Of a stretch of DNA of 64,000 bases, positions 27,058-37,666 are shown in pieces. Every line of letters begins with the position of its first letter. The first letter of the stretch is position 1. The notes beneath the pieces were generated by a model. It did not search any database, was not told the DNA's origin, and saw nothing but the letters and a program-made list of their open reading frames with translations. Origin of the DNA: a bacterium (GTDB taxonomy: Bacteria; Planctomycetota; Planctomycetia; Planctomycetales; Planctomycetaceae); the NCBI GenBank assembly GCA_016125225.1, contig WGME01000003.1, positions 620,001-684,000 on the forward strand, given 5' to 3'. Both the position numbers and the translations under genes were made by a program.

Positions 27058-27726
27058 TCAACGCTCATCCCGCCACGATTGTGCGGCGGCGGCACACTCA
27101 ATGATGCGCCCGCGGACGAAATGGACCAAACCCTCTTCGTTGCCTTTGCCGAAGCCGTCGAGTTGTTCACGGGGAATCGCTTCGCCGAAAACGACCCGCA
27201 CTTTGCCCGGCCACGGGAACGGCGTCCCTTTGGGATAGCACTCGTACGCCCCGGCAATGCCGACGGGAATGACCGGAACCTTTGTCCGCCGCAGCAAAGC
27301 GAGGAAACCGGGCTTCATCTCGCCGACCGTGCCGTCCAGCGTGCGGGTTCCCTCGGGAAATATGCCCACATAGAAACCGCCGTCAATCCGGCGGATCGCT
27401 TCGCGAATGCTCGTGGTGCTGGCGGCTTCGCGGTTAATCGGCATCACATAGGTGTTCCGCAAAATGTGACCAATGATCGGCACACGGAACAGGTTATCAC
27501 GGGCGAGGTAACTCACCGGCCGGGTGAGCGGCAGACCGACCAGCAGCGGGTCGACATAACTCTGATGGTTGACCAGCAGCAACGCCCCACCGGTGGTCGG
27601 CAGGTGTTCAATCCCGCGAGCCCGATATCGCAACCAGAAACAGAAGAAATTCTGCAGGATGAACTGAATCGTCCGCCAATATACATTGCGACGAACGGGG
27701 TCGGGCAGCGGGGGAATTTCTGGCAT
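27058..27726 (-). CDS. 1-acyl-sn-glycerol-3-phosphate acyltransferase family (PlsC-like)
   Basis: This membrane-associated acyltransferase of 222 residues transfers a fatty acyl chain to a lysophospholipid, probably lysophosphatidic acid. The catalytic HX4D motif is NHQSYVD (about residues 53-59), and the second block FPEGTRTLDG binds the substrate phosphate; PVIPVGI is block IV. A hydrophobic segment near residue 20-35 (FILQNFFCFWL) should hold it to the membrane. It starts divergently from metY. In the cell it would act just before CdsA, also encoded in this window. Confidence 0.9.
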   Translation of the reverse strand: MPEIPPLPDPVRRNVYWRTIQFILQNFFCFWLRYRARGIEHLPTTGGALLLVNHQSYVDPLLVGLPLTRPVSYLARDNLFRVPIIGHILRNTYVMPINREAASTTSIREAIRRIDGGFYVGIFPEGTRTLDGTVGEMKPGFLALLRRTKVPVIPVGIAGAYECYPKGTPFPWPGKVRVVFGEAIPREQLDGFGKGNEEGLVHFVRGRIIECAAAAQSWRDER

Positions 27727-27747
27727 AACGTGACAAACTAGGTATAG

Positions 27748-29271
<1,524 letters not shown>

Positions 29272-29285
29272 TCATTCATAACCCC

Positions 29286-29321
29286 AAGAAGCCCAGGGAT
29301 CGCCATCCCTGGGCTTCTTTT
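29286..29321 (+). terminator. Rho-independent terminator after metY, also a repeated palindrome
   Basis: Arms aagaagcccagggat (29286-29300) and atccctgggcttctt (29305-29319) are perfectly complementary with a cgcc loop, and TT follows in a TTTT run. It lies 15 bp after the metY stop. The same core palindrome occurs again at 30148 after kdsB. Confidence 0.8.
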
Positions 29322-29352
29322 CGTGATATCGCGCTTCACGGAGGGAGCACTC

Positions 29353-30108
29353 ATGACGGTCTACGCTGTGATACCGGCCCGGCTGCAATCGACCCGGTTG
29401 CCACGGAAGCTGCTGCTCAACCAGACGGGCAAACCGCTGATTCAATACGCTTGGGAAGCGGCGTCGCGGGCGAAAAGTCTCGATGGGGTCTGCATCGCCG
29501 CCGATGATGTCGAGATCGAAACCGTGGTCAAAAACTTTGGCGGCCGTTGCGAGATGACCGGCGACCATCCGTCGGGGACCGATCGCATCGCTGAAGTGGT
29601 GCAGCGGTCTCTCTCCGATGCCGATATCATCGTCAACGTGCAGGGCGATGAGCCGGAGCTCGACCCCGCAGCGATTGATCAACTCGTCGCGGTGATGCAG
29701 GCCAATCCGGCAGCCGAAATGGCGACGTTGGGCACGCCGATCAAATCGCTGGAGGTTTTGCAGGCCCCGTCGTGCGTGAAAGTGGTCTGTGCGGCAGATG
29801 GCAAAGCCCTCTATTTCAGCCGGTCGATGATTCCGTTTGTCCGCGATCAGGACCCGCAAACCGTGCTGAATGCGCCCAACAGCCCTTGGCTGCTGCACAT
29901 CGGGATTTACGCCTACCGCCGCGATTTTCTCCTGTCGATCACCCAGAAACCGGTTTCGCGACTGGAACAACTGGAAAAACTGGAACAATTGCGGGCCCTG
30001 GAAGCCGGTGCCCGCATTCAAGTGGCGGTTGTCGAGCGGCACTCCGTTGGCATCGACACGCCGGAAGATTATGCTCGATTCGTGGAGCGGCAGCGCACCA
30101 ATCGTTGA
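29353..30108 (+). CDS. kdsB: 3-deoxy-manno-octulosonate cytidylyltransferase (CMP-Kdo synthetase)
   Basis: This cytoplasmic enzyme activates Kdo with CTP to CMP-Kdo for the inner core of lipopolysaccharide. The 251 residues show all family motifs: VIPARLQSTRLPRKLL (CTP binding), ADDVEIETVVKNFGG, GTDRIAEV, VNVQGDEPELDP and YFSRSMIPF, with HIGIYAYRRDFL near the C-terminus. The ATG at 29353 has GAGGGAG about eight bases upstream. Presence of kdsB supports an LPS-type outer membrane. pyrG follows, which makes the CTP this enzyme uses. Confidence 0.95.
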   Translation: MTVYAVIPARLQSTRLPRKLLLNQTGKPLIQYAWEAASRAKSLDGVCIAADDVEIETVVKNFGGRCEMTGDHPSGTDRIAEVVQRSLSDADIIVNVQGDEPELDPAAIDQLVAVMQANPAAEMATLGTPIKSLEVLQAPSCVKVVCAADGKALYFSRSMIPFVRDQDPQTVLNAPNSPWLLHIGIYAYRRDFLLSITQKPVSRLEQLEKLEQLRALEAGARIQVAVVERHSVGIDTPEDYARFVERQRTNR

Positions 30109-30147
30109 CGCTCAAAATCGACGATGACGTCGCAACGCGCGACGGAA

Positions 30148-30171
30148 GCCCAGGGATCGCTATCCCTGGGC
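30148..30171 (+). repeat. Palindrome gcccagggat / atccctgggc between kdsB and pyrG
   Basis: Arms gcccagggat (30148-30157) and atccctgggc (30162-30171) pair perfectly around cgct. It has the same core as the metY terminator at 29286, but only cgtctt follows, so termination would be weak. kdsB is therefore flanked on both sides by the same palindrome. Confidence 0.7.
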
Positions 30172-30226
30172 GTCTTGGTGAGGTGGGTAGTTTTCGAGTT
30201 CGCAGATCAGGACGCATGACCAGTTC

Positions 30227-31849
30227 ATGACCAAGCATATTTTCGTGACCGGCGGCGTGGTGAGTTCTCTGGGGAAGGGGCTGACGTCGGCCTCGATTGG
30301 CTGCATTCTGGAACGCCGCGGACTCCGCGTCCGCATGCAGAAGCTCGACCCGTACATCAATGTCGACCCCGGCACCATGAGCCCTTACCAGCACGGCGAG
30401 GTGTATGTCCTCGATGACGGGGCCGAAACCGATCTCGATCTTGGTCACTACGAGCGATTCACCAATTCCCCGCTGTCTAAAGATTCCAACTTCACCTCCG
30501 GCCGCATCTATCTCAAGGTGATTGAGAAGGAACGCCAGGGGAAATACCTCGGCGGCACCGTGCAGGTGGTGCCCCATATCACTGATGAAATCAAAGCCTC
30601 GGTCCGGAAGCTCGCCGGTCCCGATGTTGATGTGGTGATCACCGAACTCGGCGGCACGGTGGGCGATATTGAAGGTCTGCCGTTTCTCGAAGCGATCCGC
30701 CAGATTCCGCTCGATATCGGTCGCGAAAACTGCCTGTTCATTCACCTCACGCTGGTGCCGTACCTCAAGGCGGCGAAGGAGCTGAAGACCAAGCCGACCC
30801 AGCATAGCGTGCAGCAACTCCGCGAAATCGGTATCCAGCCAGACGTACTGATCGTGCGGACGGAACGCGAACTTGGCCGTGATAATGCCGAGAAGATCGC
30901 CCTCTTCTGCAACGTCGAAAAGAAGGCGGTCATCGAGGAACGCGATAAAGAGTTCTCGATCTATGAAGTGCCGCTCGGATTGCTGGAACACCGACTAGAC
31001 GATCTGATTCTCAAGAAGCTGGGCCTCACCGCAGGTGAGCCGGACATGGAAGATTGGGAAGAAATCGTCCGCCGGATTCGCAATCCCGATCATGAAGTCA
31101 CCGTCGCGGTGGTCGGCAAGTACATCGAACACCGCGATGCCTACAAGTCGATCTACGAAGCCTTGGATCATGCGGGACTGGCTCATCGATCGCGAGTGAT
31201 CATCAAGCGGATTGAAGCCGAAGAACTCGAAAAGGCCGATGTGGCTCAGGCGCTCGCCGGTGTCGATGGCCTGCTGGTTCCCGGTGGCTTCGGTAAGCGG
31301 GGCGTTGAAGGAAAAATTAATGCGGTGCGGTTTGCCCGGGAAAATCGCATTCCCTATTTCGGCATTTGCCTCGGCATGCAGGTCGCGGTGATCGAGTACA
31401 CGCGGAATATGATTGATCGCCCGAACGCTCACAGCACGGAATTCGCCGCTGATACCCCTGACCCGGTCATCTGCCTCCTCGAAGATCAGAAGCAGGTGAC
31501 AGCCAAAGGCGGCACGATGCGGCTGGGGGCTCAACGCTGCCTGCTGCAACCCGATTCGATCTCTGCCCGTGCGTATGGAAGCGATGAAGTTTCCGAGCGG
31601 CACCGGCACCGTTATGAGTTCAATCCGGTCTATCGCGACGAACTGCAGGCGGCAGGACTCCATGTGATGGGACAAAGCCCGGACGGCAAGCTCGCGGAGA
31701 TCGTGGAGATCCCCGATCATCCGTGGTTCGTGGCGGTGCAGTTCCATCCGGAATTTAAGTCCAAGCCGAACCGCCCGCATCCGTTGTTCCAGGGATTCAT
31801 CGAAGCCGCCCTCGAACGACACAATTCCCGCTCGGCCGTGATGGCCTGA
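30227..31849 (+). CDS. pyrG: CTP synthase
   Basis: This cytoplasmic enzyme makes CTP from UTP, ATP and glutamine. The 540-residue protein has the synthase domain ([23 protein letters not shown] at the very start, then [21 protein letters not shown] and [10 protein letters not shown]) and the C-terminal glutamine amidotransferase domain with the nucleophile cysteine in YFGICLGMQ and the histidine/glutamate of FHPEF. Length and start are exactly as expected. kdsB lies upstream and consumes CTP, as do cdsA and ispD elsewhere; the pairing is common in bacteria. Confidence 0.97.
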   Translation: MTKHIFVTGGVVSSLGKGLTSASIGCILERRGLRVRMQKLDPYINVDPGTMSPYQHGEVYVLDDGAETDLDLGHYERFTNSPLSKDSNFTSGRIYLKVIEKERQGKYLGGTVQVVPHITDEIKASVRKLAGPDVDVVITELGGTVGDIEGLPFLEAIRQIPLDIGRENCLFIHLTLVPYLKAAKELKTKPTQHSVQQLREIGIQPDVLIVRTERELGRDNAEKIALFCNVEKKAVIEERDKEFSIYEVPLGLLEHRLDDLILKKLGLTAGEPDMEDWEEIVRRIRNPDHEVTVAVVGKYIEHRDAYKSIYEALDHAGLAHRSRVIIKRIEAEELEKADVAQALAGVDGLLVPGGFGKRGVEGKINAVRFARENRIPYFGICLGMQVAVIEYTRNMIDRPNAHSTEFAADTPDPVICLLEDQKQVTAKGGTMRLGAQRCLLQPDSISARAYGSDEVSERHRHRYEFNPVYRDELQAAGLHVMGQSPDGKLAEIVEIPDHPWFVAVQFHPEFKSKPNRPHPLFQGFIEAALERHNSRSAVMA

Positions 31850-31865
31850 TCCAAAGGTGACGGCC

Positions 31866-32984
31866 ATGCCGCTGCAGATCGACCCTCTTCGCTGGCAACG
31901 GGCCTGTGACCTCGCCGCGGGTTGGGTGGAGGCAGGCAAAGCCCCGGCGATCACTTTCATCACGGGGACTGCGAATTCAATCACCGGGCCAGTGTCGTTC
32001 GGCTCACGCATTATCGACGAAGTGGCTCCGCTGTCCGAGGCGCCGATTTATCTGGTCGCATCGATCACCAAACCCATTGTCGTGATGGGGGCCATGCTGC
32101 TGGTGGAACGGGGGCAGTTATCGCTCTGTGATCGCGTAACCGAGTACATTCCCGAGTTCGGCAAGCAGGGGAAATATGGTGTCGAGGTGCGGCATCTGAT
32201 GACGCATACCTCGGGTCTGCCCGACATGCTGCCGAACAACAACGAACTGCGGGCGTCGCATGCGACGTTGCAAGATTTCGTGCAACAGACCTGCGACATT
32301 GGTCTCGACTTCCCTCCCGGTCGCGGTGTGCAGTATCAGAGTATGGGGCTGTTGATTCTCAGCGAAATCATGGCCCGTATTACTGGCCAAAGCTGTGCCG
32401 CGTTTCTTCAAAAGGAAATCTTTGAACCGCGGGGCATGCAGGATTCCGTTCTGGGGATTCCGTCGGCCTGGTATGAACACACTCCTTCTCCGTTGTCGCG
32501 CTGCGTTGATGTTCGTTTAACTCCCGAACAGCAACAGGCCGCGACGTGGAATTGGAACAGCCGCTACTGGCGGCAGTTGGGGGCTCCATGGGGCGGGCTG
32601 TTTACCTCGGCTCAGGACTTGGCGAAATTGTCACAGTGTCTGTTGCGGGGAGGAAAAAGAGATGACGGCCAACCGTTGTTTGCTCCCGCGACCGTCGCCG
32701 CCGCGACACGCAATCAGATTGAGCCGATGCGGGATATTGCCGAGAGCGATCGCCGCTGCAAGCCGTGGGGTTTAGGCTGGCGGCTGCATTGGCCCACGCA
32801 TTCCGCCAACTTCGGCGATCTACTCGGGCCAAACACCTATGGCCACTGGGGGGCAACCGGCACCGTGATGTGGATCGATCCCGATCACGGCACGTTCGCC
32901 GTCATTCTCTCATCGCAACCCCAGGAACCCACGGGGCATTTTCTGTCGCGGCTGTCGAACAGCATCGCCGCCGCGTGGGTCTGA
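31866..32984 (+). CDS. Serine beta-lactamase-like hydrolase (class C/PBP4* family)
   Basis: This 372-residue protein has the class C beta-lactamase fold used by esterases, D-aminopeptidases and penicillin-binding proteins. The nucleophile motif SxxK is SITKP (in VASITKPIVV), the YxN-like element is YQSMG, and the third motif is probably HWGATG near the C-terminus. No signal peptide is apparent, which argues against a secreted beta-lactamase and for a cytoplasmic esterase. ATG at 31866 has AAGGTG six bases upstream; GTG at 31857 is an alternative. It starts 16 bp after pyrG and is probably co-transcribed with it. The substrate is unknown. Confidence 0.85.
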   Translation: MPLQIDPLRWQRACDLAAGWVEAGKAPAITFITGTANSITGPVSFGSRIIDEVAPLSEAPIYLVASITKPIVVMGAMLLVERGQLSLCDRVTEYIPEFGKQGKYGVEVRHLMTHTSGLPDMLPNNNELRASHATLQDFVQQTCDIGLDFPPGRGVQYQSMGLLILSEIMARITGQSCAAFLQKEIFEPRGMQDSVLGIPSAWYEHTPSPLSRCVDVRLTPEQQQAATWNWNSRYWRQLGAPWGGLFTSAQDLAKLSQCLLRGGKRDDGQPLFAPATVAAATRNQIEPMRDIAESDRRCKPWGLGWRLHWPTHSANFGDLLGPNTYGHWGATGTVMWIDPDHGTFAVILSSQPQEPTGHFLSRLSNSIAAAWV

Positions 32985-33013
32985 CTCGCTTGAGAGACTT
33001 CTGAGAATCGCCG

Positions 33014-34756
33014 ATGCCGGAGCAGGAATCGAGGACCGTACCGTCAGGCAGGCGTACCAATTCGCAGGTCATCGGCCAACCCCTGTTTTCTTTGCCATTG
33101 ATCGTGGCCGTTGCGATTGTGTGGTGCGCGATCGCTTTCGTCTATGTACCGGTTCTCTCGTTTGAGTTTGTCAGTTTCGACGATCCGACTTATGTCGTCA
33201 CGAATCGGCACGTGCAAATGGGGCTGACGCCGACCTCGATTGTATGGGCCTGGACGACGGGCGAGATGTCGAACTGGCATCCGCTCACCTGGCTGTCACT
33301 TCAACTCGATCGGCAGCTTTACGGGAACTGGGCTGGGGGATTTCACCTCACGAATGGGCTGTTGCATGCTTTGGGTTGTACCGGTCTGTTACTCGCCCTT
33401 GTAAAGATGACCCGCCGTGTTGATCTGAGCCTCGCCGTCGTGTTGCTGTCAGCCGTGCATCCGTTGCATGTGGAATCGGTGGCCTGGGTTTCCGAGCGCA
33501 AGGGCATCCTGAGCACCTGCTTCTGGATGTGGACCATGTGGGCCTACGCCCGCTATGTCGAACACCCCACACGTGCGCGATACGCCTGGGTTGTGGCACT
33601 GCTCACATTGGGCCTGCTCGCCAAACAGATGCTGGTGACATTGCCGCTGGCGTTGCTGTTGCTCGACCTTTGGCCGCTGCGGCGTTCATGGTCTTGGCGG
33701 CTGGTGACGGAAAAGCTCCCGTTGTTCGGCATCGCGGCGGCCTTCACGGTGATTGCCTACATCGCCCAAGATCGGGGTGGCTCCGTGTCAGAGATGCCGT
33801 GGGCCACACGGCTGACGCAAGTGCCGGTGGCTTACTGGTTGTACCTCGGTGACGCATTCTGGCCGATCCGACTGTACGCCCCCGATATGGGTTCGATGAC
33901 AGGGTTTTCGATCGGGGCGGCTGCGGTGGCCAGTCTGGCGATCATCGTGATGACGCTGATTGTCTTATTACGGCAAGACCAGCAGCCGTACTGGTTCACG
34001 GGCTGGATGTGGTATCTCGTCACGTTCCTGCCGGTCATTGGAATCATTCCGATCGGTGTGCAATGGCGGGCCGATCGCTATACCGACATTCCCTTGATCG
34101 GGATCATCATGGCCACGGTCTGGATGTTCGACAGCGCGATCCGATCTTCTGCACAGGCGGGCTTCCGTCGTGGTGCGTTGATGGGCGGCGGCCTCGTTTT
34201 GGTCACGCTGGTGGTCTTGGCTCATCGGCAGACTTACGTCTGGGAGAATAGCGTTTCGCTATGGACCAACACCATAACTTGCGATCCCGATCATCCCACG
34301 GCTGCGGTGAATCTGGGAAAAGCCTTGCTGGAACGAGGCCGCATCGCCGATGCGGTCCCCTGGTTTGAAACCGGGGTTGAGGTCGCCCGAAATGATCAGA
34401 CGCGGGCTGTCGCTCATTACAATCTGGGTCTGGCACTGTTCGAATTACGGCGGATTCCGGAATCGATTGCCCAGTACGAGGCGGCCATCCAACTCGATGA
34501 AGACGAGCCGGAACCACATAACAATCTGGGCAATGCCTTGTATGTGACAGATCGTTTAGACTCGGCACGAACCCATTTGGAACGTGCTATCGAATTGCGT
34601 CCGGACTATGCGATTGCCTACTACAATCTGGGCAACGTTCTCTCGGCCCAGCAGCAGTCTGCTCCCGCAAAGCAGGCTTACCAACAGGCCAGTAAGCTGG
34701 CTCCGCAAAGCTCGAAGCTCCAGCAGCGGGCCTTGCAAAAGGCACTGAGCCTGTAA
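33014..34756 (+). CDS. TMTC-like membrane protein with C-terminal TPR repeats
   Basis: The 580-residue protein has about eleven hydrophobic helices (residues 20-410) and then four or so TPRs (about 420-575). The first loop, FVSFDDPTYVVTNRHVQMG, and TGEMSNWHPLTWLSLQLDRQLYG match the luminal loop of the TMTC/GT-C-like family; HPLHVESVAWVSERKGILST is the second hallmark. Animal TMTCs are O-mannosyltransferases; the bacterial members are uncharacterised. The TPRs carry the NLGxALxxxGRxxEAxxxYxxAIxLxP pattern (ITIWAM frame excluded). A role in protein or polymer glycosylation is inferred. The stop lies only 15 bp from the stop of the convergent Hsp20 gene. Confidence 0.85.
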   Translation: MPEQESRTVPSGRRTNSQVIGQPLFSLPLIVAVAIVWCAIAFVYVPVLSFEFVSFDDPTYVVTNRHVQMGLTPTSIVWAWTTGEMSNWHPLTWLSLQLDRQLYGNWAGGFHLTNGLLHALGCTGLLLALVKMTRRVDLSLAVVLLSAVHPLHVESVAWVSERKGILSTCFWMWTMWAYARYVEHPTRARYAWVVALLTLGLLAKQMLVTLPLALLLLDLWPLRRSWSWRLVTEKLPLFGIAAAFTVIAYIAQDRGGSVSEMPWATRLTQVPVAYWLYLGDAFWPIRLYAPDMGSMTGFSIGAAAVASLAIIVMTLIVLLRQDQQPYWFTGWMWYLVTFLPVIGIIPIGVQWRADRYTDIPLIGIIMATVWMFDSAIRSSAQAGFRRGALMGGGLVLVTLVVLAHRQTYVWENSVSLWTNTITCDPDHPTAAVNLGKALLERGRIADAVPWFETGVEVARNDQTRAVAHYNLGLALFELRRIPESIAQYEAAIQLDEDEPEPHNNLGNALYVTDRLDSARTHLERAIELRPDYAIAYYNLGNVLSAQQQSAPAKQAYQQASKLAPQSSKLQQRALQKALSL

Positions 34757-34771
34757 AGCCGCAGGGGCGAA

Positions 34772-35257
34772 TTACAACGCTGCCGGGCTATCGCTCTCGC
34801 CACTGCGTTGAATGGGAATCTGCCGGGACGCCGAGGTGTGAACCTTCTTCATGGTCACATGCAACACGCCATCACGCACGACCGCCCGGACGGAATCGGG
34901 ATCGACCTGTGCGGGAATCGGCAACGTACGTTCAAAGGTCGTGGTGATCCGTTCCCGCAAATGAACGGCAGAATCTTCCGTCAGCAACGGCGAAGGAATC
35001 CGAATCGCTTTCAGCGTCAACACCTGGCCCGACAAGGCCAGTTCAACACCGTCCGCTCCCACGCCGGGCAAGTCGACATGCACGTGGATGTCGGTCTCGG
35101 TTTCAATGATGTCGGTCGCCGGGGGAAGGGGACGAGTATCGGAAGCCAGGCCCACGGCATCGAGCGTCCGCTCTCCGGCGATGCGAGCCGCTTCGAACCA
35201 GCGATCAAGTTCCTGACGCAAGCGATCGAATCCGGGGGTGGGTTGTGAATAAGCCAT
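34772..35257 (-). CDS. Hsp20/alpha-crystallin small heat-shock protein (third of three)
   Basis: This 161-residue ATP-independent holdase has the alpha-crystallin domain from about residue 50: TDIIETETDIHVHVDLPGVGADGVEL, with DLPGV as the family motif, then the later GVLHVTMKK strand. The usual C-terminal I-x-I anchor is represented by RQIPIQ. The start at 35257 has AGAGGA eight bases upstream. It is the last gene of a tandem of three Hsp20 genes on the minus strand, each only 24-37 bp apart. Confidence 0.9.
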   Translation of the reverse strand: MAYSQPTPGFDRLRQELDRWFEAARIAGERTLDAVGLASDTRPLPPATDIIETETDIHVHVDLPGVGADGVELALSGQVLTLKAIRIPSPLLTEDSAVHLRERITTTFERTLPIPAQVDPDSVRAVVRDGVLHVTMKKVHTSASRQIPIQRSGESDSPAAL

Positions 35258-35294
35258 CACAGTCATCCTCTGAGAGAAAGAACGATCCATCAGT

Positions 35295-35684
35295 TCAATC
35301 GGTGGCAATCGGAATCCGTCGAGGTTCCCCACGTTGAACCCGAGGCAGAACTACTTCCAGAACGCCCTGGTTCAAGCGTGCCGAAATCCGTTCATGGTCG
35401 ACTTCATCGCTCAAAATGAACGATCGCAGGAAATGTCCGACTTGATACTCCTGATGCAGCAGTCGGGCCTCGGCTGGCACCTGAGGACTGACGCGGCCGA
35501 ACAATGTCAGCTTGTTATCCTGAACCTGGAGTTCGAGCGTTTCGGAAGTGACCCCCGGCAAATCGGCAAGCAACACCAGACCGGCATCGGTTTCGAAGAT
35601 GTCAATCGGCGGCGTGAATACGAGTTGCCGTTCTGGCGGCGGCGCCGGTGCCGTCTGTGTGACCGGGACGAGATCCTGAGACAT
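35295..35684 (-). CDS. Hsp20/alpha-crystallin small heat-shock protein (second of three)
   Basis: This is the shortest member, 129 residues: a proline-rich N-terminus (APAPPPERQ), then the alpha-crystallin domain starting PIDIFETDAGLVLLADLPGV, with GVLEVVLPRV near the end and the RRIPI motif that anchors dimers into oligomers. It sits between the two other Hsp20 genes, 24 bp after the first. The three proteins differ enough to suggest mixed oligomers or divided substrate ranges, not recent duplication. Confidence 0.9.
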   Translation of the reverse strand: MSQDLVPVTQTAPAPPPERQLVFTPPIDIFETDAGLVLLADLPGVTSETLELQVQDNKLTLFGRVSPQVPAEARLLHQEYQVGHFLRSFILSDEVDHERISARLNQGVLEVVLPRVQRGEPRRIPIATD

Positions 35685-35708
35685 ACGCTGACTCCCGACT
35701 AACGGACT

Positions 35709-36173
35709 TCAAACTTCCGGCGACGATGAGGAATTTCCATCCACAACTTTAATCTGCCGTGGACGGGGCACCGGAGCACGGGGCAACCGAATCTTCAAAA
35801 CGCCATTCGTGAACTCGGCTGCCAGTTGATCTTCCAGCACCCGCTCGGGCAGCTGAAACGACCGCTGCCAATTGCCACGCGGACGTTCCTGCCGACGATA
35901 GCGATCATCGGAAATGCCTTCGGGACCCACGCGCCGGCCACGAATGGTGAGGATGCCATCGGCGACAGTGATTTCCAGCTCATCGCCTTTTACGCCGGGC
36001 AATTCCGCCGTCAGGTGCAGTTCATTTTCCACTTCATACAAATTGACCGCCGGGTATTGGCGACCAAAACGGATTCCCGGAAAACCGAGCGAGACTGAAG
36101 ACAGGAGGCGGTCGACTTCCCGCTCCAGATCTTGAAAAGGCACCCACGGCTGTCCCCAACGAAAGACGGCCAT
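35709..36173 (-). CDS. Hsp20/alpha-crystallin small heat-shock protein (first of three)
   Basis: This 154-residue holdase has a longer N-terminal arm (MAVFRWGQPWVPFQDLEREVDRLL, amphipathic), then the alpha-crystallin domain with VNLYEVENELHLTAELPGVKGDELEITV and GVLKIRLPR. It is the promoter-proximal gene of the Hsp20 operon. I searched the 270 bp upstream by eye for a CIRCE inverted repeat (ttagcactc-N9-gagtgctaa) and did not see one, so the heat-shock control element, if any, is of another kind. Confidence 0.9.
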   Translation of the reverse strand: MAVFRWGQPWVPFQDLEREVDRLLSSVSLGFPGIRFGRQYPAVNLYEVENELHLTAELPGVKGDELEITVADGILTIRGRRVGPEGISDDRYRRQERPRGNWQRSFQLPERVLEDQLAAEFTNGVLKIRLPRAPVPRPRQIKVVDGNSSSSPEV

Positions 36174-36444
36174 GCGACTGACTCCTTACGAACGCTCGAA
36201 GAATCCCGAGTGGCGAGGGACACAAATTCACTCAACGTCACATTAAACAGCAGCTTTCGTTCCAAAGATTACGGAACAGGCCAGCAGCCACGGAATCCAC
36301 GGAACCCCTTTTACAGTAATTGTTAACGATTACATATCATGGCCGTCAACCAAGATGAATTCCAGAACAATTGGCGACAGAAGTGGTGCGGCAGGCGTCA
36401 GTTTGTTGACAGAGACTGCCGTTTTGGCCGACCACCGGGCATCG

Positions 36445-37578
36445 TCAGGAAGCGAGTTTCACGCAGCAATCGGGAACGCTGGCACGTGACGGGGTTCGTC
36501 TAGCAAGGGAGTCCGCAGGCAGGCGGAGTCGCCGAGTCGGCCGTTCGATCACTAGATAAGACAGGCTGGCACAGGCCCCGATCAAGATCAGGTTTTGTGG
36601 AAACTGGCCCGGCCACCATGAGTGTGTCCAGTCGAGGAAAAGTTGCTGCCAGAGATACAGGCTATACGACATCTGTCCGATGAGCATGAAGGGTCGACTG
36701 TTCAAAAAGGTGGTAAGCAGCGGCACCCTGGCGTTCAGACTCACCCACAACAGAGCGGCCATGCAGACAGCCAGAAGCGTGGGTTCCAGCGACTGAACCG
36801 CCAATCCCCAGCGATTCGGGATCAGCTGCGATGTCAGAATCCCCAACGTCGCCAAGCCGATGCTAGGCCAAGGGTGGCGTTCAAGCCAGCGGAGTATCCG
36901 GGGTGAGAGATCACCCCGCGCAAGACTGGCGAGGACACACCCCGCCGCAACGGCATCGAGCCGGGTGAACGTCACGAAATCTGTATCGAAGGTAGTCCAA
37001 CGGATCGTCAGGTATCGCAGGAGTGGCTGTGTCAACAGGACACCAAGGGCCAGCTTTCCCGCTCGCTGTGGTCCGAGGCTACAAATCAGTAGGGGCCACA
37101 CGAGGTAGAAATGCTCTTCGACCGACAGAGACCAGAGATGACCAAACGGAATCGCCACATGGTCGTAAAAGTTGACGGTATAAGTGACAGCCGCAAACCA
37201 GTCGCGCCGCGGAATGGTGACCAGACCACACAGGCCCAGCAGCACCACCACGCACAGATAGGACAGCAACGGCGGCATGATGCGGACGGTGCGGCGAAAA
37301 TAGAATCGTGCCAGGTCCACTCGACGTGTCAGGTCGAATTCTCTGAGCAAGAGCGTACTGATGAGGAATCCACTGATGACAAAAAAAAGGTCAACACCGA
37401 TGGCTCCCCTATGAGCCACGCTTTTCCAAGGGGCTGGAACCGACGAGCCGCCAGACAAGGAAAGGTGATAGCAGAGAACCAGTGCGATCGAGAGGGCACG
37501 CCATCCATCCAGACAGGGAATGTGGCCGCCTGTCATCCAGGTGGGCTGCGTTGGTGGTGTGGGAATGGTTGTGGTCAT
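36445..37578 (-). CDS. Acyltransferase family 3 (OafA/YrhL-like) membrane protein
   Basis: This 377-residue integral membrane O-acyltransferase has about ten hydrophobic helices. The motifs are the histidine-bearing CLDGWRALSIALVLCYHLS near the N-terminus, GAIGVDLFFVISGFLISTLLL, the basic FYFRRTVRIMPPLL loop, and HLWSLSVEEHFYLVWPLL. It most likely acetylates a surface polysaccharide or LPS sugar. ATG at 37578 is preferred over a TTG at 37593. It follows a glycosyltransferase gene on the same strand by 88 bp. The 271 bp to the Hsp20 genes hold no gene I can see and include the Hsp20 promoter. Confidence 0.9.
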   Translation of the reverse strand: MTTTIPTPPTQPTWMTGGHIPCLDGWRALSIALVLCYHLSLSGGSSVPAPWKSVAHRGAIGVDLFFVISGFLISTLLLREFDLTRRVDLARFYFRRTVRIMPPLLSYLCVVVLLGLCGLVTIPRRDWFAAVTYTVNFYDHVAIPFGHLWSLSVEEHFYLVWPLLICSLGPQRAGKLALGVLLTQPLLRYLTIRWTTFDTDFVTFTRLDAVAAGCVLASLARGDLSPRILRWLERHPWPSIGLATLGILTSQLIPNRWGLAVQSLEPTLLAVCMAALLWVSLNARVPLLTTFLNSRPFMLIGQMSYSLYLWQQLFLDWTHSWWPGQFPQNLILIGACASLSYLVIERPTRRLRLPADSLARRTPSRASVPDCCVKLAS

Positions 37579-37666
37579 GTCGGGGGAGGGCAATTCTGGC
37601 AGGGATTGCTGTTATCGAAAGATCGGGCGACACGGACGAACACGGTAGTCGGCACGTGGCGTCTTT

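Noticed and set aside
27079-27741. Plus-strand frame of 220 codons opposite plsC
   Set aside because: Antisense shadow of an enzyme with intact HX4D and EGTR motifs.
36174-36330. CIRCE element before the Hsp20 operon
   Set aside because: No ttagcactc-N9-gagtgctaa inverted repeat in the region.
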